A stretch of DNA of 55,916 bases, from the NCBI GenBank assembly GCA_031275285.1, contig JAISOY010000084.1, positions 1 through 55,916 of the forward strand, written 5' to 3'. Below are positions 9,081 to 18,339 of this stretch, one piece after another (the first letter of the stretch is position 1; every line of letters starts with the position of its first letter). A model generated the notes under the pieces. It worked only from the letters and a program-made list of their open reading frames with translations, was not told the DNA's origin and did not search any database. Position numbers and translations under genes: made by a program. The stretch comes from Bacteroidales bacterium (lineage in GTDB: Bacteria; Bacteroidota; Bacteroidia; Bacteroidales; UBA4181).

Positions 9081-10229
9081 ATGAATATGAATAAATTATT
9101 ATATATTATTATTATCGTCATATTGACGTTTTCATGTAAGGACCAGGACGATATTTATAAAGAATACCGGGTGCCCAACAGTACTGTCTATCCGGGCAAA
9201 CCGATATCCCCCGGATTTCGTTCGGGAGATGGATATGCTGAAATATCATGGCTGCGGGGTAGTGACCCGTCTGTTTCATATGCCCGCATCTACTGGAATA
9301 ATTATACGGATTCCGTACAGGTGGAAATTCCGGAAAATGCGGATACTGTCAGGCACAGGATCATGCTTGATGAGGGAAATTATGCATTTAGTATCAAAGC
9401 TTTCAATAGCAAGGATCTTGCATCGGTGCCTGCTGAAATGATTGGAAAAGTGTATGGAGATAACTTCCGGGCCACATTGTTTAACAGAAGCGCCAAGAAT
9501 ATTCTCTACGATCCGGACACCGAAGTGTTGACTATCGAATGGGTAGGACAGGCGGAAAATGAAGTGAAGTGTATCCTGAAGTATGTTGATATACAGGATC
9601 AGGCTGTACAACAAAGTATCACATTGAGCGAACCGACCACTGTTATTGAAAATTTTAAGCGGGGACTCAGTATCAACAGCTTTTTTGTGCCGCCTTCATG
9701 TATCGATACATTTGCTAGTGAGCCGTCTATTCCAAAGATCACTATGCCTGCGCTTTATAAGGAAGTCTCCACATCGTTGGATTTGGCAGGAACCAAAAAA
9801 GACGTTGCAGTAACAGATCATGGAACTTATATCGAACTGGTTAAAACAGGTAATGATCCGTACATTCATACGCAGGGTTTGACGGAAGCATTGAACCTGG
9901 CGGTTTATTACAAGGTTTATTTTTACATTGAATATCAGAACAGCCGTGAAATTAATGATGCCCAATTGTTTTTTGGAAAACCTAATGCGGCGGGAGGTGT
10001 TTCTACAAATGAGGAATTACATTTTGATTTTACAGGTCTTGATGCCGCTGATGAATCAAAATGGGCAGTCTTTAAATTCGATTGTGAAGCAGCCATCAAT
10101 ACCCATGGTTGGGGAAGTGTAGGACATAGGTTCCGTTATGATTTTGTAGCTACAGGTGCGCCTGATGCCACTGTCTATATCAAAAAAATGTGGTTTGAGA
10201 TATATACATTACAGGAAGTGGATTTATGA
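9081..10229 (+). CDS. DUF4998-type surface lipoprotein with unrecognised C-terminal domain (PUL1)
   Basis: A 382-residue predicted lipoprotein (lipobox Cys19, LTFSC, then KDQDDIYKEY, resembling a surface-export signal). Residues about 20-215 match the DUF4998 layout (VYPGKPISPGF; ARIYWNNYTDSV; SVPAEMIGKVYGDNFRATLFNR) and align with the paralogue at 32736. From about 225 onward the protein has a beta-rich domain (VYYKVYFYIEYQNSREIND ... ATVYIKKMWFEIYTL) that I do not recognise and that is absent from the paralogue, which carries an F5/8 type C domain instead. Probably a glycan-binding accessory. Last gene of the tightly spaced susCD cluster; a hairpin follows at 10335-10378. Confidence 0.82.
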   Translation: MNMNKLLYIIIIVILTFSCKDQDDIYKEYRVPNSTVYPGKPISPGFRSGDGYAEISWLRGSDPSVSYARIYWNNYTDSVQVEIPENADTVRHRIMLDEGNYAFSIKAFNSKDLASVPAEMIGKVYGDNFRATLFNRSAKNILYDPDTEVLTIEWVGQAENEVKCILKYVDIQDQAVQQSITLSEPTTVIENFKRGLSINSFFVPPSCIDTFASEPSIPKITMPALYKEVSTSLDLAGTKKDVAVTDHGTYIELVKTGNDPYIHTQGLTEALNLAVYYKVYFYIEYQNSREINDAQLFFGKPNAAGGVSTNEELHFDFTGLDAADESKWAVFKFDCEAAINTHGWGSVGHRFRYDFVATGAPDATVYIKKMWFEIYTLQEVDL

Positions 10230-10334
10230 TGATAATCAATGTGTTATATTGATTTAATAAGGATAGTTACATATCGTCTGGCAGCAGAAGATTTTGATGA
10301 TTATACTCAATAAGTAAATTACTAAGTAATTTTA

Positions 10335-10378
10335 AACCCTGTAAAGTATTTCAAAAACGTTGGAATCTTTACAGGGTT
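10335..10378. terminator. 12-bp perfect inverted repeat, possible terminator
   Basis: AACCCTGTAAAG (10335-10346) pairs perfectly with 10367-10378 across a 20-base loop in the gap between the susCD cluster and the GH106-like gene. Neither strand has a strong T-run after the stem, so termination is plausible but unproven. Confidence 0.45.
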
Positions 10379-10453
10379 ATTAGTGATATTGAAAAATAAA
10401 TACTTTTTGATAATTCTGGAATTCATATGAGTTGTTTTAGTTCGGACAAATAC

Positions 10454-13400
10454 ATGTTAAAAAAACTTCACTTGATTATCTGTTGTGCATTTCTCTTGAC
10501 AGGAAATATATGTGCTCAGGAATTTTCCGTACCATTTAAGCCAAGTGTTGATTTGGATAGTGATTTTCAAAACCCTCCTGATTATGCCCGTACACGGGCT
10601 TATTGGTGGTGGCTCGAAGGATATATAACCAAACAGGGAATTCTTGATGATCTGACAGCCATGAAAGAAGCCGGAATAGCCGGAGCCATTATTTTTGATG
10701 CTGGAAGTTCAGGTTATTATACGGGTAAACTAACCTATCATAATACTATCCTTCGCTCAAAAGCAGGTCCCGGGTTCATGAGTCCCGAATGGCAGGAATT
10801 GTTTGCTTATTCTTGTCACATTGCCGACAGCCTCGGTATAGAAATCAGTTTGAACATTACCAGCGGCTGGAATGACGGGGGGCCATGGGTAACTCCTGAA
10901 TATGCATCGCAAAAATTAGTCTGGAGCGAAATAACAGTCGAAGGCGGTCAAAGATTGAACCAAAAGTTACCATTACCCGGTAAGCTTCTTACTTATGAGG
11001 GTTCCTCCAAACCTTATTTTAAGCCGGTAGCAACATTGGCTATAAAGTTGTTGCCTGGGGCTGAAGCCGTACAACCTTTGCCGTATTTTAACATCAAAGC
11101 CGTACATACGATCTCGATACCACAAACTCCCAACGGATTGGGCTATGACTGGGAGACTTTTGTCCGTCCGCTTCCTGATGGGCTTTCCGGCTATCATGCC
11201 CGCCTGGAGGACGTGATCGATATCAGTGAATATGTAAATGAAAATGGTGATATCAGTTGGGATGTCCCGGAAGGCCGCTTTGCAATCCTTCGTTTCGGTC
11301 ATACCGGAACGGGTGTTAAAGTATCGACACACAGTCCGGGCGCCGGAGGGTTGGCGATCGATTATATGAATGCCGGTGCGATGGAACTACAGTTCAATCA
11401 TGCTGTCCTGCCTTTGATTCAGGATCTCCAAAAAAAAGGCAGTAAATCGTTGCATTATCTTCATGATGACAGTTGGGAATTGGGTGCAGCTAACTGGACC
11501 CCGCTTATGGAACAGTTCTTCACGGAAAACAATGGATATGATATTAGGAAGTTTCTGCCGGTTGTTGCGGGAAAAATCATTGAAAGCCATGATCTTTCCG
11601 AACGTTTTTTGTATGATTTTCGCCGTACTATTGCTGATCTCATTTTCCGGAATCATTACAAGAAATTCAAAGAATTGTCTCATCGATATGGGTTAGGCTT
11701 ACACCCCGAATCCGGCGGTCCGCATCCTGCTCCAATCGATGCATTGAAAAATCTCGGACAAAGCGATATCCCAATGGGTGAATTTTGGGCTATTGCCAAC
11801 ACACATAGGGTAGCACCGCATCAACGCCTTTATATCAAGCAGGGAGCATCAGCTGCACATATTTATGGTAAGCGTTTCATGCAGGCCGAAGGACCTACAA
11901 CCATCGGCCCTCACTGGGAACGTGACCCATGGATGTTGAAGCCTACTATGGATAGGGTTTTCTGCGAAGGGATGAACCGTTTTGTCATACATACTTTTAC
12001 ACATTCACCCAGGGAAGCAGGTAAACCAGGTAATGAGTATTTTGCCGGAACACATATCAATCCAAATGTTACCTGGTGGAAACAGGGAAAAGCTTTTCTC
12101 GATTGGTCTTCCCGTAATTCGATGATGCTTTCGCAGGGACTTTTTGTGGCCGATGTCGCTTTTTATTACGGAGACAATGTTCCTAATCAGGTGCCGTTAA
12201 AGCATATTGATCCTCGTCTTGGTGAAGGTTACGATTATGATGTGGTGAATACCGAGGTGATCCTTGAACGCATGAGTGTCCGTAATGGAAGAATATATCT
12301 CCCGGATGGTATGAATTACCGGGTATTGGTTTTACCCGAAAGAAAAGCCGTGAATATACAGGTGCTTGATAAACTGGAGCAAATGGTAAAAGAAGGAGCT
12401 GTTATAATCGGACCTAAACCTGAAACAATTGTTGGGTTACAAAATATGGATACCGCTGAGAAGCGTTTGGCGGAAACTGCCGGGCGTATGTGGGGAAATA
12501 TAGATGGGGACAGGGTTACTGAGAATGTTTATGGAAAAGGGAAGGTCATATGGGGTAAAACCATTCGTGAAGTACTGGAAAATGAGGGTATTGTTCCTGA
12601 TTTTGAATACATAAGCGGTCATGCTATTGAAAAAAAACTAGATAAGCAGGCCACGCAACTTGATTATATTCATCGTACTGTTTCCGATTATGGAGAAACG
12701 AACGATCTGGAAATATATTATATAGCCAATCGCTTGGAACGTCCTGAATACACTTCATGTTCATTTCGAGTTACCGGTCAGCAGCCTGAAATCTGGTATC
12801 CGGAAAACGGCAGGATCGTTCCGGTAAATACATATGTTTCTTCTGGTGACCAGACTACTATTCCATTGTATCTTGATCCTTTCGGTTCCGCTTTTGTGGT
12901 TTTTCGTCGGCCCGTAAAATCTGATCCTGTTACTGTCATCAGAATGAATGGTGTGGAAATATTTCCATCGCCATCTAAAACGTTCGACAAAATCCCATTT
13001 GAACATTTGTCCGATGGTAGCCTGGGTTTTCATCATGAAGGAATTTTCACTTTGTCCAAAAACGGTAAAGAAGAAGAAATCAGGGTTAATCCTCCCGGTA
13101 ATATTTATCTGGATGAGTCATGGCAGGTATCTTTTGATCCTGCGTGGGGAGGGCCTGAACATATTGTTTTTCCCGAACTGATGTCCTGGACTGAACATTC
13201 GGATCCCGGGATAAAATATTATTCAGGAACTGCTATATACAAAAAAACATTTGAGATAGATGGGAAAGTCATGCGTAATTTCCGGATTAGATTGGATCTG
13301 GGCGAATTACATCATATCGCAGAAATAAAAATTAATGGAAAAACTGTCGGCATATGGTGGAAAAAGCCTTTTGGAGGAGATATTACCGATTTTGTGAAAA

Positions 13401-13582
13401 AAGGTAAGAATTCATTGGAAATAACCGTTGTAAATCTTTGGCCCAACCGAATTATTGGAGATCAATCATTACCTGAAGAACAACGTTATACTAAAACCAA
13501 TGTGGTGAAATTTACCAAAGAAACCCCTTTGTTGCCTTCCGGGTTAATTGGTCCGGTACGGTTATCATTTAGTACAAAATAA
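10454..13582 (+). CDS. GH106-like glycoside hydrolase (alpha-L-rhamnosidase family), copy 1
   Basis: A 1042-residue secreted enzyme. A clear signal peptide runs from the chosen start (MLKKLHLIICCAFLLTG, cleavage near ICAQ). An in-frame ATG at 10427 would put nine polar residues in front of it. The N-terminal region shows the GH106-type layout: NPPDYARTRAYWWWLEGYIT, KQGILDDLTAMKEAGIAGAI, then NITSGWNDGGPWVTPE. The central part is a TIM-barrel-like catalytic region rich in acidic and aromatic residues. The end (about 910-1042) is a jelly-roll of the galactose-binding type (INGKTVGIWWKKPFGGDITD). The family includes rhamnosidases acting on pectin. Exact linkage is inferred only. Copy 2 at 18340 is distantly related. 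Confidence 0.85.
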   Translation: MLKKLHLIICCAFLLTGNICAQEFSVPFKPSVDLDSDFQNPPDYARTRAYWWWLEGYITKQGILDDLTAMKEAGIAGAIIFDAGSSGYYTGKLTYHNTILRSKAGPGFMSPEWQELFAYSCHIADSLGIEISLNITSGWNDGGPWVTPEYASQKLVWSEITVEGGQRLNQKLPLPGKLLTYEGSSKPYFKPVATLAIKLLPGAEAVQPLPYFNIKAVHTISIPQTPNGLGYDWETFVRPLPDGLSGYHARLEDVIDISEYVNENGDISWDVPEGRFAILRFGHTGTGVKVSTHSPGAGGLAIDYMNAGAMELQFNHAVLPLIQDLQKKGSKSLHYLHDDSWELGAANWTPLMEQFFTENNGYDIRKFLPVVAGKIIESHDLSERFLYDFRRTIADLIFRNHYKKFKELSHRYGLGLHPESGGPHPAPIDALKNLGQSDIPMGEFWAIANTHRVAPHQRLYIKQGASAAHIYGKRFMQAEGPTTIGPHWERDPWMLKPTMDRVFCEGMNRFVIHTFTHSPREAGKPGNEYFAGTHINPNVTWWKQGKAFLDWSSRNSMMLSQGLFVADVAFYYGDNVPNQVPLKHIDPRLGEGYDYDVVNTEVILERMSVRNGRIYLPDGMNYRVLVLPERKAVNIQVLDKLEQMVKEGAVIIGPKPETIVGLQNMDTAEKRLAETAGRMWGNIDGDRVTENVYGKGKVIWGKTIREVLENEGIVPDFEYISGHAIEKKLDKQATQLDYIHRTVSDYGETNDLEIYYIANRLERPEYTSCSFRVTGQQPEIWYPENGRIVPVNTYVSSGDQTTIPLYLDPFGSAFVVFRRPVKSDPVTVIRMNGVEIFPSPSKTFDKIPFEHLSDGSLGFHHEGIFTLSKNGKEEEIRVNPPGNIYLDESWQVSFDPAWGGPEHIVFPELMSWTEHSDPGIKYYSGTAIYKKTFEIDGKVMRNFRIRLDLGELHHIAEIKINGKTVGIWWKKPFGGDITDFVKKGKNSLEITVVNLWPNRIIGDQSLPEEQRYTKTNVVKFTKETPLLPSGLIGPVRLSFSTK

Positions 13583-14151
13583 AAATAATGTTGTTCGTAT
13601 CGGGATAAATGTCCACATTGATACTATACCGGTAATGGCTATAAAAACGTAAAAATATATAGGAAAATCAGAGAAATCAGTAAGATTTAAGGATCAGTAC
13701 TCTTATCATTAATTATGAATTCTTTAGATGTTAATATAGAATCCGTAAATGAAAAGTTAATTCTTGATCGTAAATTGTGGTAGTTACTTTGATTATTTTA
13801 GATTTTTATCGATTTGACTTAAGTGGTTGACAGTTAGGGCTTTTTGCGGGGTTTTGAATTTCAGAAGTAACGATCTACTAACAGTGCGTCTTACATCAGT
13901 TTGCGGTGTAAGGCTATCAAATAACCCGGGTGTATGGATAAGCATTTTTTCGGGATTTCCGGTAAAATTCTTTTCAGCCTTGACGTTTCGTTCTTGGAAT
14001 AATATCTTCGTGTTCAGATAAATTAGAGAATTATTTCATTGTGAATTAGCACTTTCCCATACTATGTATTTAAATTACAACATCTTTGGGACGGACAGAA
14101 TAAGCAAACCCCCTATCATTGGAGATGATTCTTAATATCTAACCAAATTTG
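13583..14151. other. 569-bp intergenic region, nothing identified
   Basis: AT-rich stretch between the GH106-like gene and the convergent S51 peptidase. A small frame at 13827-14021 has no recognisable features or start signal. A CTTACA/TGTAAG hairpin occurs near 13888-13910, and a near-palindrome CTAACCAAATTTGTTAG (14139-14155) overlaps the peptidase stop codon. I see no RNA gene or terminator with confidence. Confidence 0.5.
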
Positions 14152-15339
14152 TTAGTCACAATTCAATTTCTCTTCGGCACGTTTAATAATAATCCCTGCC
14201 TTTTCTCTGAATGTAATTTCACTTTCAAATACTGTTGCACCACCAATATCTTCTCCCATACTTGTCCAAACGCCTTTACAGTTATAAAAATACCATAACC
14301 CATAGCCAAAAGAATCAAGGTAAGCATCATTTACAACTCCGGCTATTTTATTGTTATATAGGAATATTTTGGGCACATTTATGTCCAATATCTTGTTTTT
14401 CTTCAACTCATCCATGCCCGGATTATTTAGTTGGGTGGTCTTGATTTCCATCATATATGCATTCAATGGAGAGTATGTGTCATTGACATATAGTAAATCA
14501 TTTATTTTCTTGTCTACCGTCAGGGAAGAATAACAACCTTCTGGAAGAGCATTATTTCTCAATATAATTTTGGAGTCCAGTTTTTGAGATTTTATTTTTC
14601 CCTTCTCAACATTAACAAAATAAGAATTATGATTGTCACTTTGACTAACAAATTCTGCAGCTTTTCCATTTTTGAAAAGTATGCCTGCTAATTCATCATT
14701 TGCATATCCAAAAGGTATTTGCCTTTCTATTATCATCTGGTGGTATAATTCTCTTCTGTCTCCTTGTGAATAGTGGGGGCAATTGCTATAAGGTAATACG
14801 CCAAGTCCATCAACGACACTTAAGTTAATAGGTCTGGAATCGCTGATTCCATTTTGAAACCAACAGATCGAACCTGCACTTCCTCCCGCTACGATTATTC
14901 CTTTATTTAATGCATCTTTCAGGATAATATCTATCCCTTGAGCCCTCCAAATACCAAGCATGTTTAAGGTATTGCCCCCGCCAACCACAATGGCGTCGGT
15001 ATTAAGCAAAATATCTTCGAAGGATTGATTGTTTTTTGAAGAACTCACCCAAACTTTGAGGATTATTGTATCTAATTTCAATGTATTACAAATGCGTTCC
15101 CAATATTTAATGTTATCCTGGTTGTCTGCACTTGCAGTCGGGAGGTAACAGATTTTCGGACTTTCTTTTTTTGTCAAATTAGCTATATATTCAACCATTT
15201 TCAAATTGATATCACCTCCCCAAATAAAAATAGTTTCATTGTTTTTATTGATATTTTGCTGTGCTTTTACATTTTCTATTCCAATAACAAAAAACATTGC
15301 AAGTGCAAGAAAAGTTAGAATTGTTCGTTTCATCATCAA
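14152..15339 (-). CDS. secreted S51-family serine peptidase (cyanophycinase/peptidase E-like)
   Basis: A 395-residue protein with an N-terminal signal peptide (FLALAMFFVIGIENVKAQ). Residues about 35-270 match the S51 fold: IFIWGG start, VVGGGNTLNML, and nucleophile elbow GGSAGS with Ser154. A conserved CPHY with His189 follows, and a downstream acidic residue would complete the triad. Known members cleave Asp-X dipeptides or the aspartate-arginine polymer cyanophycin. The last 120 residues form an extension I do not recognise (YGLWYFYNCKGVWTSMGED). It is the only minus-strand gene inside the PUL region and has its own promoter, so it may be unrelated to glycan use. Substrate unknown. Confidence 0.85.
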   Translation of the reverse strand: MMMKRTILTFLALAMFFVIGIENVKAQQNINKNNETIFIWGGDINLKMVEYIANLTKKESPKICYLPTASADNQDNIKYWERICNTLKLDTIILKVWVSSSKNNQSFEDILLNTDAIVVGGGNTLNMLGIWRAQGIDIILKDALNKGIIVAGGSAGSICWFQNGISDSRPINLSVVDGLGVLPYSNCPHYSQGDRRELYHQMIIERQIPFGYANDELAGILFKNGKAAEFVSQSDNHNSYFVNVEKGKIKSQKLDSKIILRNNALPEGCYSSLTVDKKINDLLYVNDTYSPLNAYMMEIKTTQLNNPGMDELKKNKILDINVPKIFLYNNKIAGVVNDAYLDSFGYGLWYFYNCKGVWTSMGEDIGGATVFESEITFREKAGIIIKRAEEKLNCD

Positions 15340-15831
15340 TTTTGTTGTTTTGTGATTTACTAATTTACCTATTTGTGATATTCTAAATAAAACACTTTAA
15401 TTCCCATCTTATAAATAAAGCAAATTTATCAAATATCTGGAAGTCAACCAAAATTACATCTTGAAACCGCATTGTTTGCCTGTATTTTTCAGCTTCTCGT
15501 TGCAACTGCTGTTGCTCGGAACAGGGAAAACGCGGTTGTCGACCGTTAAGCCTTTGTATCTCTCTATTAATCGCTTGGGAACATCCAATAGTCGGATATT
15601 GGAATCTGCTTATTTCTTCTTTCTACGGAGGAGTTTATTTTATAAACATGATGATATGAATTTTACTCATACTATTGATAAACATCCAAAAAATCCTTAT
15701 GTTTATCGCTCCAATACGGTATGAGGGCTGGAGAAGAATGGGTACTTCAGAGTAGGACGGGGAGTAACTTGTTTTGGAGTAATATTATTTTGACAATTTA
15801 GGGGACATAAATATCAATTAATAATCAGGTT
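15340..15831. other. 492-bp intergenic region upstream of GH127 copy 1
   Basis: Contains the promoter of the minus-strand peptidase (15421-15451). A plus-strand frame at 15461-15724 encodes no recognisable protein. No consensus TAnnTTTG promoter is visible just before the GH127 gene at 15832. Confidence 0.5.
15421..15451 (-). promoter_or_regulatory. Bacteroidetes-type promoter of the S51 peptidase gene
   Basis: On the minus strand, TTG (15451-15449) lies 20 bases upstream of TAAATTTG (15428-15421), matching the TTG-N19/20-TAnnTTTG consensus. It predicts a leader of about 75 bases before the ATG at 15339. Confidence 0.65.
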
Positions 15832-17742
15832 ATGAACATTTCTTTTAGTATGAACAGATGTTTTTGTAAAAGAGTTTTTACTTGTTTCTTTACTATCTGT
15901 TTTTTAGGAACAACTATACCGGCACAGGTAAAAGACCAACAGTTTCCTTTGCCGCCTCATTCCATGCAATTATCGGGTTATCTTGAAAAAGACATACAAA
16001 ATTCAATGGATAACTGGAATAAGGGCGTGATCCCTTATGCTTCCTTTGTCGATTTCTTCCGTAAAGGGCGGGCACAATTTGCCCTGGGTGAGATGTGGGG
16101 AAAAGCGGTACGCTCCGCATGTATGTTTTACCGTTATACCCAGGATCCGGAGCTGAAGAAAATACTGGATGAAACTGTCCGGGATATATTGTCTACGCAG
16201 CAACCCAACGGTAGTATCAGCTGTTCGTCTGTGGACAAACAACCCGACGGGCCGGCCGGTGATATGTGGGAACGTAAATATGTCATGCTGGGATTGGAAG
16301 AATATTACGAATGGGTAAATCCTGATCCCAAAGTACTCGAAAGTTTGAAAAAACAAGCCGATTGCATCATTAACCAGGTAGGGAAGGCTCCTAAAACGGA
16401 AATTACGGATCTGGGTTGGAGTGCGACGAATATAGGATATGAACCCTGCCATATCGAGTCCAGTACATTGCTGGAACCTTTTATGCGTTTGTACAAATTT
16501 ACGGGACAACAACAATATCTGGATTTTGCCACCTATATTTTCGGGGCGGGAGGTACCAAACACTATAATGTCTTTGAAATGGCGCTCAATAATGTGGAAC
16601 CGTATAAGATGGCGGGGCATTATCCGAAAGCTTATGAGATGACCTCATTATTTGAAGGTTTGGTCGAATACTACCGTGTAACGGAAGACCCTACGATAAA
16701 AAAAATGTTGGTTAATTATTATAACAATGTCAGGACAAAGGAAATTACTATCATCGGAAATGGCGGTGGTGATCAGCCTTACCATCCCATGGTGGCCGGT
16801 GAAGCCTGGGATAATACGGCATTTGAACAAACCAATCCGGATATTACACGAATGATGGAAACCTGTGTCGGAGTCACATGGATGAAGTTTTGCAGCCAGA
16901 TGTTACGCTTAACCGGGGACTCTTCACCTGTTGACGAAATCGAAAAATACATCTACAACGGATTGCTCGGTGCCATGAAACCTACGGGCGACGGCTTTAG
17001 CTATGTCAATCTGTTCAACGGGAAAAAAGTTAACGGCCATGGTTGGGGTTGGCATTTTGATGACCTGCATGTAACCTGCTGTAACCTGAATGGTCCTATG
17101 GGCCTGGCGTATATACCATATGTTGCAGTAACTAATTCCGTTTCGGGGCCTGTGATCAACCTGTATAATGCCGGAAAAATATCCGCAACAACACCATCCG
17201 GCCGGGCTATGCAAATAAACATTGAAACTGATTATCCGCAATCCGGTAAAGTAATGATTCATGTAAATCCAGGGAAAGCAGAAAAATTTGCCGTTCAATT
17301 ACGTATTCCGGGCTGGAGTGAAAATACCAAAGTGATGGTTAACGGCAAAAAAATAGCGGTTTCTTCTGGTAAGTACGCTACAATCGACAGGAAGTGGAAA
17401 CAAGGTGATTTGATCGAGATAGAGTTTGAAATGAAATGTCGTGTTGTGGATGCGCCCAGGGGCAGTAACCGGAAAGGCGATAATTTCCAGGCAATAATCT
17501 GGGGGCCGATCGTGTTGGCCCGCGATGAAAATATCGATCCCGGATATAACAAACCTGTTCGGATAAAAGCGGGTGAACAAAACATAGTGAAGATAAGTAA
17601 AGTGAAGCCTACCAGGGCTGATGCCCGTATGGAATTTGTGGTTCCTACCACGGAAGGTGATATACGTATGGTTGATTATGCTTCCGTAAACGGGTGGGCG
17701 GGATCACAGGTATGTACCTGGTTGCCGCTTCCTGGGCAATAG
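15832..17742 (+). CDS. GH127-family glycoside hydrolase (beta-L-arabinofuranosidase-like), copy 1
   Basis: A 636-residue secreted enzyme with a signal peptide (TCFFTICFLGTTIPAQ); a second ATG six codons in is equally possible. An alpha/alpha-barrel catalytic domain spans about 50-440, followed by beta-sandwich domains. The known GH127 catalytic and zinc residues can be placed: Glu324 (GEAW, equivalent of acid/base Glu322 of HypBA1), Glu343 and Cys345 (METC), and the Cys416-Cys417 pair in HVTCCNLN, where one Cys is the nucleophile in this family. Other family members hydrolyse aceric acid from rhamnogalacturonan II, so the sugar is not certain. It is close in sequence to copy 2 at 34098. Confidence 0.92.
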   Translation: MNISFSMNRCFCKRVFTCFFTICFLGTTIPAQVKDQQFPLPPHSMQLSGYLEKDIQNSMDNWNKGVIPYASFVDFFRKGRAQFALGEMWGKAVRSACMFYRYTQDPELKKILDETVRDILSTQQPNGSISCSSVDKQPDGPAGDMWERKYVMLGLEEYYEWVNPDPKVLESLKKQADCIINQVGKAPKTEITDLGWSATNIGYEPCHIESSTLLEPFMRLYKFTGQQQYLDFATYIFGAGGTKHYNVFEMALNNVEPYKMAGHYPKAYEMTSLFEGLVEYYRVTEDPTIKKMLVNYYNNVRTKEITIIGNGGGDQPYHPMVAGEAWDNTAFEQTNPDITRMMETCVGVTWMKFCSQMLRLTGDSSPVDEIEKYIYNGLLGAMKPTGDGFSYVNLFNGKKVNGHGWGWHFDDLHVTCCNLNGPMGLAYIPYVAVTNSVSGPVINLYNAGKISATTPSGRAMQINIETDYPQSGKVMIHVNPGKAEKFAVQLRIPGWSENTKVMVNGKKIAVSSGKYATIDRKWKQGDLIEIEFEMKCRVVDAPRGSNRKGDNFQAIIWGPIVLARDENIDPGYNKPVRIKAGEQNIVKISKVKPTRADARMEFVVPTTEGDIRMVDYASVNGWAGSQVCTWLPLPGQ

Positions 17743-18339
17743 CTTTTTCCTGCGTTGATTGGTGGCCACTTCCATCAAATTTGTTGAACTGTTTATTTTG
17801 TCGTTTGTATATTTTTAAATTTAGAATTATCATCGGTCAACTGAAAATTGACAATACATGATTATTCCCGGTGGAATGAAAACAACCCTTTCAACGGTAA
17901 TGGCAAAAGGATTTTTTCAGGAGTAAATTGCATTATGTTCCAATCTAAATAACTAATTTAGCGTAGTGTAATATGAAGAGTCAATATTTTAGTGTGAAAT
18001 TCAAAGTACAATGTTTAAGACTGAGTAAAAAACGGAATTCTTAACCCGGAACTTTGAATATTGAGATAATAGCCATTAAGATAATTGTGTAGAGACAAAT
18101 CATTCATGTGCCAGCCGTTCGAAAATGAGTTAACAAGCTCGCTGGAGACAATATATCATGGATGTTTAATTTCGTTGAGCCTCCGGGTTCATTTAAACCT
18201 TAAAAAATCAACTTAGCGTCAGCCCTTAGTTTGCGTTATAAAAATAAAAGCGATGTTAATCCGTTCTCATGGAGCGAACTTAGCCGAAGGATATCTCGCG
18301 AATGGAAGAAGTAACTAAAGCGTAATAAATAATATTCAA
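17743..18339. other. 597-bp intergenic region, nothing identified
   Basis: AT-rich gap between GH127 copy 1 and GH106-like copy 2. I find no frame with a believable start, no consensus promoter and no clear terminator. A short stretch near 18247-18310 reads as a Trp/Arg-rich peptide but lacks a start and is probably chance. Confidence 0.5.

Noticed and set aside
13827..14021. 64-codon plus-strand frame in the gap before the S51 peptidase
   Set aside because: No recognisable features, and composition is like the surrounding non-coding DNA.
15461..15724. 87-codon plus-strand frame upstream of GH127 copy 1
   Set aside because: It overlaps the peptidase upstream region, has no signal, domain or start context, and is probably chance.
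16003..16620. 205-codon antisense frame inside GH127 copy 1
   Set aside because: A shadow of the strongly supported GH127 coding strand, with no independent features.
18247..18310. Trp/Arg-rich peptide-like stretch and CTCATGGA similarity to the repeat at 38-81
   Set aside because: There is no start codon in frame, and only eight bases match the repeat, which is expected by chance.
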